IMG/VR virus record: IMGVR_UViG_3300035670_000106
Location: 26,096-90,095 of that record
Source of the DNA: a virus
Strand: one strand, 5' to 3'
DNA: 64,000 nucleotides
A program made the translations under genes and the position numbers. Positions 21,166-29,271 of this stretch are shown in pieces. Under the pieces are notes generated by a model. That model was not told where the DNA came from and searched no databases. It saw nothing but the letters and a program-made list of their open reading frames with translations. Each line of letters opens with the position of its first letter. Positions within the stretch are counted from its first letter, which is position 1.

Positions 21166-21711
21166 ATGTCTCTAATAGTCTGGAGCTCCTTTGGAGACAT
21201 ATGGAATGCAAATGGTAAGGTATCGTTTAATGGGGTTAACAAAACAATTAATGTTAACTCCGACGTTACAACTCTAGACATTAGAAGTGAGGTATACTCT
21301 CTTTGGGTAGACTGGCTAGAATTTGGTACAAATTCTAGCTTTCCTTTAGCTATGAGATACTCTGGAATGGATCCTATCCCTAATGGCGAGTCAGGAGGGA
21401 TCTTCTTCCTTACTAATGGTTGGAGACTTATTATTGACTTCAATAAAGTAGCAGTATTTGGCGTTTTATACTCAGACGACTATCCGACTGCTTATTTTAC
21501 AGAAGAGTTACAACCTTTATACCCTGCTCAAGTTAGTGGCATTGTTAATAATGTAATACAAACTAATACTGTAACAGTAGCAGCCAACCCAACAGAAGTA
21601 GCGCAAGCTATACTAGCTTCCCCTGTAAATACTAGTAGTACTCCCGGTTCTATAGGTGAGTTTATTACTAAAAAACTACTTACTGTAGCTAAGTTCATAG
21701 GATTAAGATAA
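21166..21711 (+). CDS. Hypothetical structural-cluster protein (181 aa)
   Basis: N-terminal beta domain (IVWSSFGDIWNANGKVSF) and a C-terminal Ala/Thr-rich tail with a short hydrophobic end. GAGG precedes the ATG. Its stop overlaps the start of the following coiled-coil membrane protein (TAATG), so expression is coupled. Function not recognised. Confidence 0.7.
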   Translation: MSLIVWSSFGDIWNANGKVSFNGVNKTINVNSDVTTLDIRSEVYSLWVDWLEFGTNSSFPLAMRYSGMDPIPNGESGGIFFLTNGWRLIIDFNKVAVFGVLYSDDYPTAYFTEELQPLYPAQVSGIVNNVIQTNTVTVAANPTEVAQAILASPVNTSSTPGSIGEFITKKLLTVAKFIGLR

Positions 21712-22403
21712 TGACAACAAATAGACAACCTAATAACTCTAATAAAGGCAATTCGTACTCCTTCGAGGCCGAAAGTCTATTGATTCAATCTATGAATTTA
21801 CTATCTGATAGAATAGCTAAGGCAGAGACTGACTTTGTTGGGCACTTAAAGAAAGTTGAAGATAGGCTCGATCAAATTGTAGAACTTACTAAATCTGTTG
21901 CGGTTTTACAAACTCAAACTAGCCAACAAACAGATCATATCACAGAAATAAGGGAAGCACAAAGAGAGCAATTCCATAAAGCAGACGCCTCTCTTACTCG
22001 AGTGCACTCTAGAATCGAAGAGGTTCAATCTAACGCTAATATAAAGCTTGAAGCTTTTGGAACTGAAGTTAAAGCAATAGTTAAGGATGTAGAAAATCAC
22101 GCAGATAGCACAGATAGGGAACTAAAAGCTTGGCTTAATAGAGGTTGGGGGGCATGGGCAGTTTTTACCCTTGCTGTTACAATATCCTCAGGATTGTTTT
22201 ATAAGTGGGTAGACTCTATTGAACAGGATAAAGTTGTACTAACAACCTCAGTAAATCAATTGGTAGAGGTATCTACTAAAACTAATAACTCAATCCAGAA
22301 GTTGACTGAGCAAGTACAAAGTAATAAGCAAAGCATAGAAAGGCTTGATATTATGATGGATGACCTGGAAAAACAACTAGAGTATATGAGGATTAAAAGA
22401 TGA
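21711..22403 (+). CDS. Coiled-coil membrane-anchored protein (230 aa)
   Basis: Residues about 15-135 form a long charged coiled coil. A single transmembrane helix follows (about 144-161, WAVFTLAVTISSGLFYKW), then a second coiled coil to the C-terminus. This topology recalls holin accessory or XhlA-type proteins and membrane-anchored tail or lysis factors. It is encoded just before secreted and lysis genes and overlaps both neighbours. No catalytic residues seen. Confidence 0.75.
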   Translation: MTTNRQPNNSNKGNSYSFEAESLLIQSMNLLSDRIAKAETDFVGHLKKVEDRLDQIVELTKSVAVLQTQTSQQTDHITEIREAQREQFHKADASLTRVHSRIEEVQSNANIKLEAFGTEVKAIVKDVENHADSTDRELKAWLNRGWGAWAVFTLAVTISSGLFYKWVDSIEQDKVVLTTSVNQLVEVSTKTNNSIQKLTEQVQSNKQSIERLDIMMDDLEKQLEYMRIKR

Positions 22404-22828
22404 GAAAATTATTCTTTTTAATGCTTCTAATTGTTTCATTTAATGTATCAGCAACAAGTGTTCCTGCAATTAAAAATAATGACCCTAAATTAACGCAGTC
22501 TATAACAAAGTTAGAAGCTTACTGGCTTTACACTTTAAAGCTACGATATTGGGATAGTGGGCATAAGGTCACATTATTTCTTCTACCTTTTGATAGCTCT
22601 GTGCACAATACTTTTGTTAGGGATACCTTGGGGATCAACCCCAGGGTATTTCAACAGGTTATAGAGTCCAATATTAATATTGGGGTAGGGTCCTATAGGT
22701 TTGTAAGAAGCGAGTACTTAATGTATGATATGGTTAGTAAAGTACCCGGAGCTATTGGATATGTATCTAATAAGCTACTAATTAACGAAGGGGAAGGGCA
22801 TGTTCGCAAGATTAATATTACTGATTAG
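22400..22828 (+). CDS. Secreted small periplasmic binding-protein-like protein (142 aa)
   Basis: Signal peptide MRKLFFLMLLIVSFNVSA, then a domain with the pattern of short PstS-like (periplasmic phosphate-binding type) proteins of proteobacteria: LYTLKLRYWDSGHKVTLFLLPFDSSVHNTF and the terminal PGAIGYV motif. The full PstS fold is about twice this length, so this is a single-lobe relative. It overlaps the next gene, an outer-membrane barrel, by 29 bp. In host genomes similar small binding proteins sit beside porin-like genes (family knowledge), which suggests the pair was captured together. Confidence 0.75.
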   Translation: MRKLFFLMLLIVSFNVSATSVPAIKNNDPKLTQSITKLEAYWLYTLKLRYWDSGHKVTLFLLPFDSSVHNTFVRDTLGINPRVFQQVIESNINIGVGSYRFVRSEYLMYDMVSKVPGAIGYVSNKLLINEGEGHVRKINITD

Positions 22829-23870
22829 TTTATTACTATTTAGTACTTTTAGTTTTGCAGACTTAACTAAAAGTATTAGCGGATACCTCTATAATACTAC
22901 TTGGGAAGACGAGAACTTTAATGAAAACAGGACAGTAGCAGCAGTTAGTGGGTCTATCGAGGGAGATAACTTGGCCCTACGTGGCCAAGTTAGTACCTCT
23001 GATCTTATAGTTAGAAGGCTAACCCTAGAGTACTCCGGGACTGGCCTTAGTACTGAGCACACTGCTACTGTTGGCAGGTTTAATAGAGTGGAGTCCTTCT
23101 TTAATAACCTATTAGATGCTCCAAGTTCCACACAGATGGCTGTACTGCCATTTGGAGGATATAACTATAGAATGTTTAATGGCTCTTATGTATTGCTAGA
23201 TGGTATTGGGTATACTAACAAATATAAGTATAACGGAGGCACTTTAATTACTACTAAAGTAAATTATGGCAACTCTGTTATAAACAGTGATAAGGATGTA
23301 CAGTTAGAGGCTTTTAAAACTTATATACCTACTATCGATGTAGTGTCTGACCCTACGTTCGATATTAGTTTAAAGGTAGAGCGAAAAGGTCTACAGGGGT
23401 ATATAGCTAGACAACACTATAAGATACATCTAGAACCTAAAAGTTCGGACCCAATGACTGATGCAATAGTATCTACATATAAATATACTGACTATATTTT
23501 ATATAGGGCTGGAATACGAAAGGACTACAATAATTATTTTGTTAGTATAGAGGCTGATAAAGGAGAAACAATAGTAAATAGTACTCATAAGACTAAAAGT
23601 ATTTATAATAAGGCTATGGAGTATAATGTAGTCTTAGGTACTTATATAAAGGACTTTATGTTATATACAGGGGTATCTCGTGGTAAGAACTTAACTACTG
23701 ATACCTCCAATACTGATAATTTTATTGGAGTAACCTATAACTATGATCCTTGTATAGTAGTATCGTTAGCTAAGCATCAAGGAAAGGGCAGAGGTTGGGT
23801 TAAGTATGGTAGCAGCCCAGAAGAGTACAAATGGAACACTCTTGTCCTATCTACTACTTATAAATTTTAA
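22800..23870 (+). CDS. Phage-encoded outer-membrane beta-barrel (porin-like, 356 aa)
   Basis: Signal peptide MFARLILLISLLLFSTFSFA, cleaved before Asp. The mature part alternates polar and hydrophobic residues throughout and ends in TTYKF; a C-terminal Phe after alternating aromatics is the insertion signal of barrels assembled by the Bam machinery. About 335 mature residues fits 14-16 strands. No plug or TonB box is seen. Phage-encoded porins and receptor-blocking proteins can alter host surface and exclude other phages. Nutrient uptake with the upstream binding protein is the alternative. Confidence 0.8.
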   Translation: MFARLILLISLLLFSTFSFADLTKSISGYLYNTTWEDENFNENRTVAAVSGSIEGDNLALRGQVSTSDLIVRRLTLEYSGTGLSTEHTATVGRFNRVESFFNNLLDAPSSTQMAVLPFGGYNYRMFNGSYVLLDGIGYTNKYKYNGGTLITTKVNYGNSVINSDKDVQLEAFKTYIPTIDVVSDPTFDISLKVERKGLQGYIARQHYKIHLEPKSSDPMTDAIVSTYKYTDYILYRAGIRKDYNNYFVSIEADKGETIVNSTHKTKSIYNKAMEYNVVLGTYIKDFMLYTGVSRGKNLTTDTSNTDNFIGVTYNYDPCIVVSLAKHQGKGRGWVKYGSSPEEYKWNTLVLSTTYKF

Positions 23871-23884
23871 TTGGAGAAAGTTTA

Positions 23885-24439
23885 ATGGCTTTACCACTTT
23901 TACTAGCACCTTTATTAGGTAAATTAGCAGAAAATGGACTTGGACTACTAGCCAGCGCAGTCACAGCTAAGGGCAAGGACTTAATTGAGGAAAAACTAGG
24001 AGTAGACCTTGATAAAGAGATGGGGTCTGAAGAAGGGCGTATTAGGTTAAGAGAGCTAGAATTAAAGCACGAAGAGTTTTTAATTGAATCTGCACAGAAA
24101 AAAGCGGAACAAGAGTTAGAAGTAATTAAAGTTAGCAATGCTGATACAGCTTCTGCTAGAGATATGAATACCCGTATTCAGGAGTCCACTAATGCTTCAG
24201 GATTCGCAAAAAATGCCGCATATTACTTAGACTTTGTAATCGTAGGAGCCACACTAGTCCTAGCTTACATTCTATTCTTTGTTCAGATACCAGAAGAAAA
24301 TCTCCAGCTACTTTATATGGGGTTTGGTTCACTACTGACTATGTGTGGTACTATTCTTAATTTCCACAGAGGCACTTCCCATTCTTCAAGAGAAAAAGAC
24401 TCAGCCATACACGGTATTTTAGGAGATAAAAAATTATGA
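23885..24439 (+). CDS. Holin, 3-TM family
   Basis: 184 residues: hydrophobic N-terminus (1-27), charged coiled-coil middle, two transmembrane helices (about 111-135 and 139-160) and a C-terminal FHRGTSHSSREKDS segment. This layout, including the NFxRGTSxSSxxK end, is that of the 3-TM holin family found in phages and gene-transfer agents. Holins permeabilise the inner membrane to release endolysin. An endolysin gene follows with an ATGA overlap, supporting the call. GGAG site upstream. Confidence 0.85.
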   Translation: MALPLLLAPLLGKLAENGLGLLASAVTAKGKDLIEEKLGVDLDKEMGSEEGRIRLRELELKHEEFLIESAQKKAEQELEVIKVSNADTASARDMNTRIQESTNASGFAKNAAYYLDFVIVGATLVLAYILFFVQIPEENLQLLYMGFGSLLTMCGTILNFHRGTSHSSREKDSAIHGILGDKKL

Positions 24440-24762
24440 GCTTAGGCGCAGAGCAAGAAAGTTTTACTCGTGATCTTGTTAAACTATTAACAAAAGCTTT
24501 CGAGCTGGGTTACGAAGTACGTATGGGAGAAGTACAGCGCCCTGTTGAAATGCAGGAACTATATGTCCGTACTGGCAGGTCTAAAACCATGAATTCACAG
24601 CACCTGAAGAAATTAGCTGCCGATTTACATTTTACAAAAGATGGAACACTGTGCTATCCTCAGGAGTTAGGTGACTACTGGGAGTCTTTATCTAAAGTTA
24701 ACAGGTGGGGTGGAAACTGGAAATCTTTCAAAGATGCCCCACATTTTGAAAGATTTGTCTAA
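24436..24762 (+). CDS. Endolysin, peptidase M15 (L-alanyl-D-glutamate / D-Ala type)
   Basis: 108 residues with the zinc-peptidase motifs of the M15 family: S54-x-H56 with D63 (SQHLKKLAADLHF) and a C-terminal APHFE (H103). The WGGNWKSFKDAPHFE end closely matches T5-type endolysins, which cut peptidoglycan stem peptides. No signal peptide, so export depends on the holin encoded directly upstream. Its stop overlaps the start of phoH. Confidence 0.9.
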   Translation: MSLGAEQESFTRDLVKLLTKAFELGYEVRMGEVQRPVEMQELYVRTGRSKTMNSQHLKKLAADLHFTKDGTLCYPQELGDYWESLSKVNRWGGNWKSFKDAPHFERFV

Positions 24763-25448
24763 TGGCTTCTTCCTCTAAAAAAGCTAGAAAAGTTGCATCT
24801 AATCCTAACCAGATCCAGATTAACGGCTTTGAGCCAATAAAGCCTAAGAACTTTGCACAAAGCACTTATTTAGATGCTATCCGTAGGTCTGATATTGTTT
24901 TTGCAACAGGCCCTGCAGGTACTGGTAAGTCGTATATTGCTACAGCATACGCCGCGGAGCAACTTTACTATAAGAAGGTTGATAAAATTATTATAACTCG
25001 CCCAGCTGTAGAAGCTGAGGAAACTATGGGGTTCTTGCCCGGGGAACTAGAGGAAAAATATGCTCCTTACTTAGCACCTATAAGAGACATACTAGATAGA
25101 CTACTAGGTAAATCCTTTGTAGACTACTGTTTAAAGGTTGGGTATATTGAGGCAGTTCCAATCGCCTATATGAGGGGACGTACTTTTGATAACGCCATTG
25201 TAATACTAGATGAAGCACAAAACACAACCCCAAATCAAATGAAGCTAATCCTATCTAGAATAGGTAATAACTGTACATACATCATTGATGGGGATATTTC
25301 TCAGAAAGATATTCAAGGGCACTCTGGGCTAGAGGATGCTATGAAAAAACTTTCTGGCATTCCTGGAGTAGATATGGTTAACTTTTTTACTTCTGACATT
25401 GTTAGAAGTCCTTTATGTAAGAAAATTATACAAGCGTACTCGGAGTAG
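24762..25448 (+). CDS. phoH: PhoH-like ATPase
   Basis: Walker A GPAGTGKS at residues 50-57, Walker B VILDEAQN at 147-154 and an Arg-finger region near residue 217 define the compact PhoH family (228 aa, usual phage length). PhoH proteins are RNA-linked ATPases common in phages of aquatic bacteria. The link to phosphate starvation is historical and the phage role is unsettled. Its location inside the lysis/virion block is unusual for a nucleic-acid enzyme. Confidence 0.92.
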   Translation: MASSSKKARKVASNPNQIQINGFEPIKPKNFAQSTYLDAIRRSDIVFATGPAGTGKSYIATAYAAEQLYYKKVDKIIITRPAVEAEETMGFLPGELEEKYAPYLAPIRDILDRLLGKSFVDYCLKVGYIEAVPIAYMRGRTFDNAIVILDEAQNTTPNQMKLILSRIGNNCTYIIDGDISQKDIQGHSGLEDAMKKLSGIPGVDMVNFFTSDIVRSPLCKKIIQAYSE

Positions 25449-25450
25449 CT

Positions 25451-26236
25451 ATGTCCTATATTAGATATGTGAATAAATTTGATTATATGCTTGTATTAGG
25501 AGAGTATGTAATCGGCCCCTCGGATCATTACTTGGCTGAGGAAAGTATACCTCTACTTGATAGTTACGATGGTATACTACTTGATAAATACGTTAATGGC
25601 GTATCAATTTTAGACACTGTCGAATATAACTCAAGAAAGGTAGTAGTATCCAGTGAACCGGGGGCGGGAGTCTATCTAGATACTACTAACCCGCAGTATG
25701 GTTGGCATGACCTATTGGGGGAAATCAAAACAGATAGAGATAACTCTGCTAATATGCCCACCTTTTCAGTTTTTGCAGGTGGGATAAAACAATACAGATT
25801 TGATGTAGGGGACGAAGCTTTTATAAACTTCCACATGCCTCATGATTACGCTCCGGGAACCGATCTATTTATCCATGGTCACTGGTCTCACTTAGGAGAT
25901 AGTCCTGCTGGAGATATTACTTTTGGATTTGAAGTATCTTATGCAAAAGGATACTCTAGAGAATCTTTTGATACTAGTACTGTTACATTAAGCGGTCAAG
26001 CTAGTATGACATTTGCTGCTAGAACTCATCAGATTAGTGAGTTTCAACTAAGTAATGAGGGAGGGACTGGAGGTCTACTAGATACTAATAGAATAGAGCC
26101 TGACGGAGTTCTATTAGTAAGATGTTTTCTATCTGCTAATACTTCTGGGGTAGACCCTTTCTTACATTATGTAGATTTACACTATCAAACTACGGGTGTA
26201 CCTACTAAAAATCGTAGTTATAATTTCTGGAGTTGA
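25451..26236 (+). CDS. Putative virion protein (261 aa)
   Basis: No enzyme motif. Beta-sandwich-like pattern with FIHGHWSHLGDSPAGDITFGFEV and the C-terminal HYQTTGVPTKNRSYNFW. Comparable uncharacterised proteins occur among phage structural genes (recollection). GGAG five nt before ATG, 2 bp after phoH and 3 bp before the next gene, so all three are in one operon. Confidence 0.65.
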   Translation: MSYIRYVNKFDYMLVLGEYVIGPSDHYLAEESIPLLDSYDGILLDKYVNGVSILDTVEYNSRKVVVSSEPGAGVYLDTTNPQYGWHDLLGEIKTDRDNSANMPTFSVFAGGIKQYRFDVGDEAFINFHMPHDYAPGTDLFIHGHWSHLGDSPAGDITFGFEVSYAKGYSRESFDTSTVTLSGQASMTFAARTHQISEFQLSNEGGTGGLLDTNRIEPDGVLLVRCFLSANTSGVDPFLHYVDLHYQTTGVPTKNRSYNFWS

Positions 26237-26239
26237 TTA

Positions 26240-27763
26240 ATGAGTGAGAAAGCCCTTAAAGACCTAATAGACAGGTCACTAAGTAAGGTTAATCTTAAAG
26301 ATCTGGGCTTTCCTATGGTTGGAAAAGTAGGTACCTCTACTATTTCTGGGGCAGATAGAGCCGGATTTAATAAAGTAGTACATGCTTTATACATTAATGA
26401 TAAGTTGCTGGCTACTTTAGCACCCGAATCTTTAAATATACTAACTCAAGGTACTGATAAAACAGCTATACAAATAATACTAGGTAGATACAGATCATTT
26501 AGAAATAAGCCAGGTAAAGTGCGTCAAGCAGTAATTGATAAAACTACCGGAGAAAAAGCGTATAGACTTCTATTTGATAACTTTGATACTGTTAGAAGAT
26601 TCTTAAGCTCTTTAGGATTAGATGGAAGGCCTACTTTTATTTTAAATTGGTTTAAGCAAAATACTGATGGTGATTTAACACTATTAACTAACCTTTTAAA
26701 AGAAGTTGGTTACACACCAGATCTAACATCCGGTGCCTCAATAATGTCCTCTTTAGCACATTTAAATCCTGAAAATAAAAAAGCAGCATTGTATGGTAAC
26801 GACGTTGCTGCAAAATTATATAGAAAAATATATGATACTATAGACGGATTTGATGTAGGACATAATACACCTATAGCGTATGAAACAGTAGAACTTATAG
26901 CCGGGAATAGAGATATACTAGATACTGTAGTTAAAGACTTTTATAAAGTGGCCGGTATAAAATCTGGATATTCTAGAAGTTTAGGAGATATTGCTAAATA
27001 TGTTAAAACTACTGTAGAAAAAGAGATTGAGAAGATACTTGATGACCACTCTTTTGTAGCTATTAAAGATATTCGTAAGAAATCGTCTACAATATCAGTT
27101 GTAATAGAAAGTTCCAAAGCTAACCAGGAAGGTGCTTCAGAGGATAGAATATTAAAAGCTTTTAGAAGGTCAATAATAGATGGTATAAGAAGGAATCTAG
27201 CTACTAGAGATAAAGTATCAGACTCAAAAATACTAAACCAGGCCGGATCCATCAGTATTAAAGACTTCTATGAGAATCAACTATTGGCTGCGTTTGGAGA
27301 GTTTACAAAAGTTAAAGCCGTAAAAGGGTCGTATAGCAAGAGTAAAAAACAAAAATTAAAAAGTGTTGTTAATTTAAAGTCTCCAAAAGTTACTAGTTCT
27401 TCTGTATCTGGGCCTAAATTACCTCAATTAAGAACCCCACAAGGCCGTTTCACTTCTCTAACAAATCTCGAAGTTTTAATAAGGCAACAACTACAACAAA
27501 CTGTTATCAAGAATATGCAAAGACCCAATCTAAGAAATAGGACTGGTAGGTTTGCAGGTTCGGTTGAGTTAAAATCCTTATCGAGGGCAAGAGATGGTGC
27601 CATTACCGCTTTTCTTACTTATATGCGTTATCCTTATGCTACCTTTGAAAGAGAGGGAGCACAGGGACACAAAGGATACTACCCATCAAGACTCATTGAC
27701 GTATCTGCTAGAGAAATAGCAGCAAAGTTAGTAAAAGAAAGATTCAGAACCGTAGTTCAATAA
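26240..27763 (+). CDS. Hypothetical virion-cluster protein (507 aa)
   Basis: Long, basic, mainly helical protein. The C-terminal 110 residues hold RNRTGRFAGSVEL and MRYPYATFEREG followed by GYYPSRLIDVS, which look like a compact domain of tail or head-completion proteins, but I cannot name the family. Last gene of the plus-strand block. It ends 1 bp before the bidirectional terminator. Confidence 0.7.
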   Translation: MSEKALKDLIDRSLSKVNLKDLGFPMVGKVGTSTISGADRAGFNKVVHALYINDKLLATLAPESLNILTQGTDKTAIQIILGRYRSFRNKPGKVRQAVIDKTTGEKAYRLLFDNFDTVRRFLSSLGLDGRPTFILNWFKQNTDGDLTLLTNLLKEVGYTPDLTSGASIMSSLAHLNPENKKAALYGNDVAAKLYRKIYDTIDGFDVGHNTPIAYETVELIAGNRDILDTVVKDFYKVAGIKSGYSRSLGDIAKYVKTTVEKEIEKILDDHSFVAIKDIRKKSSTISVVIESSKANQEGASEDRILKAFRRSIIDGIRRNLATRDKVSDSKILNQAGSISIKDFYENQLLAAFGEFTKVKAVKGSYSKSKKQKLKSVVNLKSPKVTSSSVSGPKLPQLRTPQGRFTSLTNLEVLIRQQLQQTVIKNMQRPNLRNRTGRFAGSVELKSLSRARDGAITAFLTYMRYPYATFEREGAQGHKGYYPSRLIDVSAREIAAKLVKERFRTVVQ

Positions 27764-27797
27764 AAAAACCCTATAGCTATTAAGCTATAGGGTTTTT
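27764..27797. terminator. Bidirectional terminator between late and early blocks
   Basis: A perfect 15-bp stem (AAAAACCCTATAGCT / AGCTATAGGGTTTTT) with 4-nt loop lies between converging genes ending at 27763 and 27801. The A tract on one side and T tract on the other make it work for both strands. Confidence 0.95.
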
Positions 27798-27800
27798 ATT

Positions 27801-28763
27801 TTAATTCCACACGTCTGACCAATCTCCAGACAGTGAACCTTTTGCGTAGTCTGTAACTCTATTCTCAAAGAAGTTACCGTGTATAGGAGCATTAATCATC
27901 TCGTCAATCCACGGCAGTGTATTTTCTTTCTGCTTAAATATACCCTTCATCCCCATTTGGATCAATCTGCGGTCCGCAATATATCTAATGTACTTCTTTA
28001 AGTCCTCTTTATCAAGGCCTTTAAAGGAGTACTTACCAAAACAGAGATCAATAAACGCATCCTCTAGCTCAACCATTTTCTTAGCTGTACTATAGATCTG
28101 GGACTTAACTTCGTCAGTCCAAATACTTCTGTTTTCTTCGACGAAAGTCCTGAAAAGCTTAATTAATGCCTCTACGTGCATAGACTCATCAAGTATAGAC
28201 CAAGTAACAATTTGTCCCATACCTTTCATTTTCCCATGCCTAGGAAAGTTTAAAAGCATTGCAAAGGAACTAAATAGTTGTAGCCCTTCTGTGAATGCGG
28301 AAATTGCAGCAATTTGCTGCAACATCTGATTTTTATTACCTGTCGCAAAAGTTTCGAAAAAAGCATGCTTATCTGCCATCTCTTTATATTCAAGAAACTC
28401 ATTATAGATTGATTCCGGCAACCCTAAAGACTCTATAAGGTAGCTATATGCTACAATATGAACCGCCTCTCTAGCTGCAAAACTAAGTAACATCATTCGT
28501 ACTTCAGGCTGTGGAAAGTAGGGCAGATAATTTTTGATATAGCCTTCAGCTACATCGAGGTCTCCTTGAGTAAAAAACCTAAATATATTTGTAATAAAGG
28601 ATTGTTCCTCAATAGATAAGATATTAAACTCTTTAATATCTTCATGAAGTGGTACTTCTTTAGGTAGCCAGTGTGCAGCCTCATGCTGCTCCCACATATC
28701 AAATGCCCAAGGATAATTAAATGGTTTAAACTCTTTTCTAGTATGTGTAAGTTTAGACGTCAT
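27801..28763 (-). CDS. nrdB: Ribonucleotide reductase beta subunit (class Ia)
   Basis: 320 residues, the usual NrdB length. It shows the ferritin-like helices with di-iron ligands in GDLDVAEGY, AAREAVHIVAYS, SAFTEGLQLF and LDESMHVEA segments. With NrdA it reduces ribonucleotides to supply dNTPs for phage DNA synthesis. Separated from nrdA by a freestanding HNH endonuclease gene that overlaps its start by 4 bp. Confidence 0.95.
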   Translation of the reverse strand: MTSKLTHTRKEFKPFNYPWAFDMWEQHEAAHWLPKEVPLHEDIKEFNILSIEEQSFITNIFRFFTQGDLDVAEGYIKNYLPYFPQPEVRMMLLSFAAREAVHIVAYSYLIESLGLPESIYNEFLEYKEMADKHAFFETFATGNKNQMLQQIAAISAFTEGLQLFSSFAMLLNFPRHGKMKGMGQIVTWSILDESMHVEALIKLFRTFVEENRSIWTDEVKSQIYSTAKKMVELEDAFIDLCFGKYSFKGLDKEDLKKYIRYIADRRLIQMGMKGIFKQKENTLPWIDEMINAPIHGNFFENRVTDYAKGSLSGDWSDVWN

Positions 28764-29269
28764 AGCTGCCTCGAATTAATTGGTGAAAACTCTTTGTAGA
28801 ATTTAATACTAGCTTCTTCAGCTACTAAAGTAGCCAATTCTAGATCTTTAAATAGTCCTAAATGTTTTTGTTTGCCCTCTACATATATAGTTACTCTCCA
28901 ACTATTAGTCTGACTGTTCCAACTAACCCCTCTAGTACCTGAAGTATTATCTGATCTAATAGAGGAGTTTTGGTTATTATTAGTTTTTGAAGCTTCCCGT
29001 AAGTTCTCTATTCTATTATCTGCCCTGTTACCATTAATATGGTCTATATATTTTGGCAATGTTTTATGAACCATTAAATATATAAGCCTATGTACCCTAT
29101 AGTTCTTACCTTTTAGTTGAAATTTAATATATCCCGTAACTTTATCAATAGAACCTATAGGCTGATCTATAGGTTTAGATCTTCCTTTTGGCTTACTTTT
29201 TCTAAATAGATTTCCATCTTTATAAAAGAACATACTGTGTAGTAGTTCGTATAATTCACTATCATTCAT
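28760..29269 (-). CDS. HNH homing endonuclease with AP2 domain
   Basis: 169 residues. The HNH motif lies in HRLIYLMVHKTLPKYIDHINGN and continues in ENLREASKTNN. A C-terminal AP2-like DNA-binding domain follows, with SGTRGVSWNSQTNSWRVTI. This is the classic freestanding HNH/AP2 mobile endonuclease of phages. It sits precisely between nrdA and nrdB with 2-4 bp spacing, a favoured invasion site. No intron is evident since both neighbours are intact. Confidence 0.92.
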   Translation of the reverse strand: MNDSELYELLHSMFFYKDGNLFRKSKPKGRSKPIDQPIGSIDKVTGYIKFQLKGKNYRVHRLIYLMVHKTLPKYIDHINGNRADNRIENLREASKTNNNQNSSIRSDNTSGTRGVSWNSQTNSWRVTIYVEGKQKHLGLFKDLELATLVAEEASIKFYKEFSPINSRQL

Positions 29270-29271
29270 AA

